Shown here in pieces: positions 43,613-46,762 of a stretch of DNA of 46,762 nucleotides. Positions within the stretch are counted from its first letter, which is position 1; each line of letters starts with the position of its first letter. Position numbers and translations under genes: made by a program. The notes beneath the pieces are model-generated. The model was not told where the DNA came from. It saw nothing but the letters and a program-made list of their open reading frames with translations, and ran no database searches. This DNA is from Oscillospiraceae bacterium Zagget6 (GTDB lineage Bacteria > Bacillota > Clostridia > Oscillospirales > Oscillospiraceae). The DNA is taken from positions 1 to 46,762 of the forward strand of contig MSHH01000001.1 of assembly GCA_001941075.1 (NCBI GenBank). The letters run 5' to 3'.

Positions 43613-43619
43613 AAAAAGT

Positions 43620-43651
43620 TGGTATACTTTCCGGTTTTCCCGTGATATACT
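43620..43651 (+). promoter_or_regulatory. Two tandem extended -10 promoters upstream of rnj
   Basis: TGGTATACT (hexamer 43623-43628) and TGATATACT (hexamer 43646-43651), 23 nt apart, both with the TG extension. Neither has a good -35. They lie directly after the preceding stop codon and start a leader of more than 400 nt. Confidence 0.6.
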
Positions 43652-43654
43652 AAT

Positions 43655-44080
43655 CACAACAGAAGTTCGCGGCGGGGCCGCGGACGGAGACGTGATCGGT
43701 AAAACAAGGCGGCTCTCATTATGCGGGGGTGCCTAAACAAAAGATTGACACTCCCACTGTCCCAACCGGGCGGGCGGGGCGGTACAGCCGGGCGAGACGG
43801 GGCCTGGCTGACCGCTCCGGCGTCCACCTCTGGCAGGACCCAGGGAGGGGTCAATACATACGAATCTGTTTCCCCTGTGTCCTTCGGAATGCGGGAGTAA
43901 AGCATCATTTGATAAGGGTACGACAGCTCAAACCGTTTATTTCGCTTTCGTAATTTCTGGAAGCACAGGTTTTGCACCTACCAAAGTCGTTTTTACAGCG
44001 CCGCACCATTCGCACTGTATCGTTCAAACCCTGTCGGTTTGCGTGGCGCTGGGTTCATAACATCATCGAAAGGAGCATTT
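43655..44080 (+). ncRNA. Long structured leader or independent small RNA upstream of RNase J
   Basis: About 425 nt without a credible gene. Visible pairings are CGCGGC-GGG-GCCGCG (43668-43682), GGGGGTG with CACTCCC (about 43724-43755), ATTGACACTCCC with GGGAGGGGTCAAT (43744-43855, enclosing a GC-rich region), and CAGCGCC with GGCGCTG (43996-44051) around CAAACC-CTGT-CGGTTTG. No intrinsic terminator is clear. It does not show tmRNA, RNase P or SRP RNA hallmarks. A 6S-like RNA or a cis-acting leader for RNase J are the options. Confidence 0.4.
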
Positions 44081-44089
44081 TTATTTCAT

Positions 44090-45748
44090 ATGGCTGAAAA
44101 ACTGAAAATCATCTCTCTGGGCGGTTTGGACGAGATCGGAAAAAACCTGACCGTCTATGAGTACGGCAACGACATCATCGTGGTGGACTGCGGCATGGGG
44201 TTCCCGGACAATGACATGTATGGCATCGACGTGGTCATCCCCGACGTCAGCTACCTCATCCGCAATCAGAGCAAAATCCGCGGCATTTTCCTGACCCACG
44301 GCCACGAGGATCACATCGGCGCGCTGCCCTACGTGTTGCGGGACATCGACGCACCCCTCTACTGCACCCGCATGACCGCGGGCCTCATTGAATTGAAGCT
44401 GGAAGAGCACGGTCTGCGCTCCACCACCGACATCTACACCTGCAAGGCCGGGGATGTGGTGCAGGCGGGCCGCTTCTCGGTGGAGTTCATCCACGTGAAC
44501 CACTCCATCTCCGACGCGGTGGCCTTCGCCATCAAGTGTCCGGTGGGCGTGTGTGTTCATACCGGCGACTGGAAGATCGACCCCACCCCCATCTCCGGCG
44601 GCATGATCGACCTGGCCCGCTTCGGGGAGCTGGGCAAGCAGGGGGTGCTGGCGCTGCTCTGTGACTCCACCAACGTGGAGCGCAGCGGTTTCACCAAGAG
44701 CGAGCGCAACGTGGGCGACAGCTTCGACTCCCTGTTCAACGGCTGTACCGAGCGCATCATCATCACCACCTTCTCCTCCAACATCGACCGCATCCAGCAG
44801 ATCATCAACGTGGCCGCCCGCTACGGGCGGAAGGTGGCGGTCTCTGGACGCAGCATGGAGAACGCCCTCCGGGTCTCCCGGGAGCTGGGGTATATGAACG
44901 TCCCCGACGGGGTGCTGGTGGACCTGTCCCAGCTGAAAACCCTGCCCAAAAACAAGATCTGCATCATCACCACCGGCAGCCAGGGCGAGACCATGTCCGC
45001 CATGACCCGCATCGCCTTCTCTACCCACCGTCAAATCGAAATTCAGCCCGGTGACCGGGTCATCATGTCCGCCAGCGCCATCCCCGGCAACGAGAACGCC
45101 ATCGGCGCCGTCATCAACGAGCTGTACCGCAAGGGGGCCGAGGTGGTCAACGAGCGCAAGCTGGACCTCCATGTCTCCGGCCACGCCTGCCAGCAGGAGT
45201 TATCCATCATGCACGCCCTGGTGCAGCCCAAGTTCTTCATCCCCGTCCACGGCGAACAGCGGATGATGAAGCTCCACGCGAAGTTGGCCCAGCGGATGGG
45301 GATGTCACCCAACAACATCATCATCAGCGAGGTGGGCAAGGTCATCGAGCTGACGAAGGACTCCGCCCGCATCAACGGCACCGTCCCCAGCGGCAAGGTA
45401 CTGGTGGACGGCTACGGCGTGGGCGACGTGGGCAGCGTGGTGCTTCGGGACCGGAAGCACCTGGCCGAGGACGGCGTCATCGTCGTGGTCATGACCCTCT
45501 CCGCCGAGAGCGGCGAGCTGCTCTCCGGGCCGGACATCGTCACCCGGGGTTTCGTCTACGTCAAGGAGTCGGAGGCGCTGCTGTCCGACCTGCAATCTCT
45601 GGCCAGCCAGGTCCTCTACGACTGCGAGAGCCGCCACATCACCGACTGGGCCACCATCAAGAGTTCCGTCAAAGGCGAGCTGTCCAGTTTCCTCTATAAA
45701 AAGACCAAGCGCAACCCCATGATCCTGCCCATTATCATGGACGTGTGA
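44090..45748 (+). CDS. rnj: Ribonuclease J
   Basis: A metallo-beta-lactamase/beta-CASP nuclease (552 aa) with endo- and 5'-exonuclease activity, central to mRNA decay in Firmicutes. The zinc motif is LTHGHEDHIGALPYV, with further ligands in HTGDWKIDPTP. CDSTNVERSGFT leads to the beta-CASP part, containing TGSQGE and SASAIPGNE. VHGEQRMMKLHAKLA precedes the C-terminal dimer domain (about 455-552). AGGAG (44071-44075) is 14 nt from ATG 44090, unusually far, and no nearer in-frame start exists. It follows the long structured leader, which may carry autoregulation. Confidence 0.97.
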   Translation: MAEKLKIISLGGLDEIGKNLTVYEYGNDIIVVDCGMGFPDNDMYGIDVVIPDVSYLIRNQSKIRGIFLTHGHEDHIGALPYVLRDIDAPLYCTRMTAGLIELKLEEHGLRSTTDIYTCKAGDVVQAGRFSVEFIHVNHSISDAVAFAIKCPVGVCVHTGDWKIDPTPISGGMIDLARFGELGKQGVLALLCDSTNVERSGFTKSERNVGDSFDSLFNGCTERIIITTFSSNIDRIQQIINVAARYGRKVAVSGRSMENALRVSRELGYMNVPDGVLVDLSQLKTLPKNKICIITTGSQGETMSAMTRIAFSTHRQIEIQPGDRVIMSASAIPGNENAIGAVINELYRKGAEVVNERKLDLHVSGHACQQELSIMHALVQPKFFIPVHGEQRMMKLHAKLAQRMGMSPNNIIISEVGKVIELTKDSARINGTVPSGKVLVDGYGVGDVGSVVLRDRKHLAEDGVIVVVMTLSAESGELLSGPDIVTRGFVYVKESEALLSDLQSLASQVLYDCESRHITDWATIKSSVKGELSSFLYKKTKRNPMILPIIMDV

Positions 45749-45753
45749 TTCCA

Positions 45754-45784
45754 ATTAGCAATTTGCAATGAGCAATGTGCAATG
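45754..45784. repeat. Short repeat B (TTAGCAA/TGTGCAA type)
   Basis: AATTAGCAATTTGCAATGAGC followed by AATGTGCAAT, just after the rnj stop, similar to 41048-41085. Confidence 0.55.
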
Positions 45785-45810
45785 ACGGGGAATCCCGCAC
45801 GTTGCGCATA

Positions 45811-45860
45811 AAACCCACCCGAACCCGGCGAAAACGCGCTGGATTCGGGTGGGTTTGGTT
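45811..45860 (+). terminator. Terminator after rnj
   Basis: AAACCCACCCGAA (45811-45823) and TTCGGGTGGGTTT (45844-45856) form a perfect 13-bp stem, followed by GGTT. The inner 20 nt are GC-rich. Confidence 0.75.
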
Positions 45861-45892
45861 CTATATCAGAAATGAGGGCGACCTGCGCAAAA

Positions 45893-45939
45893 AACAGAAG
45901 TGACCCGGCGATTCAACCTCTCGCCAGGTCACTTCTGTT
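45893..45939. repeat. Perfect 13-bp inverted repeat with inner stem
   Basis: AACAGAAGTGACC (45893-45905) and GGTCACTTCTGTT (45927-45939) are exact reverse complements; inside, GGCGA pairs with TCGCC. There is no T-run after it. It could be a back-up terminator or the end of a repeat element. Confidence 0.7.
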
Positions 45940-46000
45940 CTGATTTGAAATCGAGTACCATTGGTCTGTACCTCACTTACTTCAGTTTTGGGGGCTTAAT

Positions 46001-46212
46001 TGTACATTGGACCGTACCTCCTGCGTTATTTGATGGGCGCCTTGTACGCGACTCTCATAACACATCATCCTTTCGGGACGCGGGGGTGGAAGGGACGAAG
46101 ATTAACTGTACATTGGACCGTACCTCCTGTGTTATTTGATGGGGGACTTGAAGTTCAGCCTCATAACACATCATCCTTTTTCAGGTCATGGGATGGGGTG
46201 GAAGGAACCCAC
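46001..46212. repeat. Tandem direct repeat, about 106-bp unit
   Basis: Unit 1 starts at 46001 and unit 2 at 46107. Both begin TGTACATTGGACCGTACCTC and share GTTATTTGATGGG and CTCATAACACATCATCCTTT. A degenerate partial copy (CATTGGTCTGTACCTCA) lies at about 45959. There is no ORF with a ribosome site. Together with short AT-rich sequence it fills 45940-46540 upstream of the putative rRNA promoters. Confidence 0.8.
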
Positions 46213-46546
46213 TGCTTTGCCGGTACAGCTGCCGTTTTCAACTGTTCTTTGGAATCAACTCCTTCTGAAGAACTGCTGTTCTTTTTGATGTCATTACTAT
46301 ACTACAAGAACGGGTAAATGTCAAGCACTTTTTTAAAGATTTTTTTCTTTCACCGAGAAAAAGCAGAGAAATCAGTCAAATGAATAAAAGAGGGAACATT
46401 CCTGCAAATATAACGCGTTATAGTCCTGTTTTCGGGACTATGCTAGAAAACGGAGAAGGAAAACGCTGCAAGATGCCCGTCATAAAGCGCGAAAATAACA
46501 CACACGGCTCAGTGTACACAAACCTCAAAAAACCTCAAAAAAGCAG

Positions 46547-46576
46547 TTGACAAAGGGCGGTTTGCCGTGGCATATT
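46547..46576 (+). promoter_or_regulatory. Promoter P1, probable rRNA operon
   Basis: A perfect -35 TTGACA (46547-46552), an 18-nt spacer and CATATT (46571-46576), then AACCAAG. The preceding CAAAAAAGCAG is A-rich, like an UP element. Confidence 0.65.
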
Positions 46577-46724
46577 AACCAAGCGCTCAAGAGAGCGGGC
46601 CAAAACCCAGCAAAACCCTGGATAGCGGACTGGAAAAGTTCCGGCTTTGGGGAGCAGGTTTGCAAGAGACGAAAGAAGTCCCGGATGGACGGTTCGCCTC
46701 TCGAAAAAAATCTGAAAAAGGGGG

Positions 46725-46753
46725 TTGACAATCGCTCGAAAGCGTGGTAAGAT
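46725..46753 (+). promoter_or_regulatory. Promoter P2, probable rRNA operon
   Basis: A perfect TTGACA (46725-46730), 17-nt spacer, TAAGAT (46748-46753), followed again by AACCAAG as after P1. An A-rich run precedes it. Tandem strong promoters with the same start region and no ORF are typical of rrn operons; the rRNA itself would lie beyond the right edge. Confidence 0.65.
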
Positions 46754-46762
46754 AACCAAGTT

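Noticed and set aside
43654-43977. Open frames on both strands in the RNase J leader
   Set aside because: No SD, arbitrary composition, and the region is better explained by stem structures.
46547-46750. 67-codon plus-strand frame near the right edge
   Set aside because: It contains both TTGACA promoters, lacks an SD and has no recognisable content.

Overview
The window is about 46.8 kb of GC-rich, gene-dense chromosome from a spore-forming, low-redox Firmicute. Sporulation genes (a SpoVM micro-gene, a SipL-like protein, spoIVA, a YlmC/YmxH protein), the PrkC/PrpC pair, RemA, RNase J, a CIRCE-controlled groESL, the MEP isoprenoid pathway and ferredoxin-like aldo/keto reductase domains all fit Clostridia. 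High GC and the families DUF5685, DUF6198 and DUF3343 suggest Oscillospiraceae (Flavonifractor/Lawsonibacter/Oscillibacter type); that placement is inference. Almost everything is core chromosome. I see no prophage, transposase, CRISPR array or tRNA.

Layout. 0.3-3.2 kb: ispD-ispF, then a DUF3343 carrier protein coupled to a cysteine-desulfurase-family enzyme. 3.5-7.7 kb: cdaA-cdaR (c-di-AMP synthesis) running into DUF5685, a J-domain protein and a membrane protein. 7.9-10.1 kb: yicC-remA-gmk-rpoZ. 10.4-20.5 kb: priA, then def-fmt-rsmB-rlmN-prpC-prkC-rsgA, with rsmB broken by a G7 tract. 20.9-24.0 kb: thiamine pyrophosphokinase and a secreted GH25/Ig-like protein. 24.3-27.6 kb: a spore-coat basement cluster made of a 49-aa membrane peptide, a 23-aa SpoVM, a DUF3794-LysM (SipL-like) protein and SpoIVA. 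28.0-30.5 kb: a 4Fe-4S aldo/keto reductase and larC. 30.9-33.2 kb (minus): rpsB-tsf and ylmC/ymxH. 33.4-37.2 kb: an XpaC-like membrane protein and groES-groEL. 37.6-41.0 kb: a PucR-type regulator (minus), an orphan 50-aa gene, a LysR regulator (minus) and a DUF6198 membrane protein. 41.3-45.7 kb: a nucleotidyltransferase/phosphomannomutase-like fusion and RNase J behind a long structured leader. 45.7-46.8 kb: non-coding DNA with tandem repeats and two TTGACA promoters facing off the right edge, most likely the start of an rRNA operon.

The gene spaces hold at least two families of short palindromic, MITE-like elements. Family M has ends made of AACCCCTCC / GGAGGGGTT plus interchangeable hairpins; two copies (263 and 289 bp) have both inverted ends around an AT-rich core, and there are many solo or fused ends. 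Family A is about 110-175 bp with ends built from TTAGCTN heptamers. Many genes start with TTG or GTG behind strong Shine-Dalgarno sequences. The most interesting items are the SpoVM/SipL/SpoIVA cluster with its unannotated small ORFs, the two repeat families with covarying hairpins, the RNase J leader, the perfect 16-bp hairpin before cdaA, and the orphan 50-aa gene.
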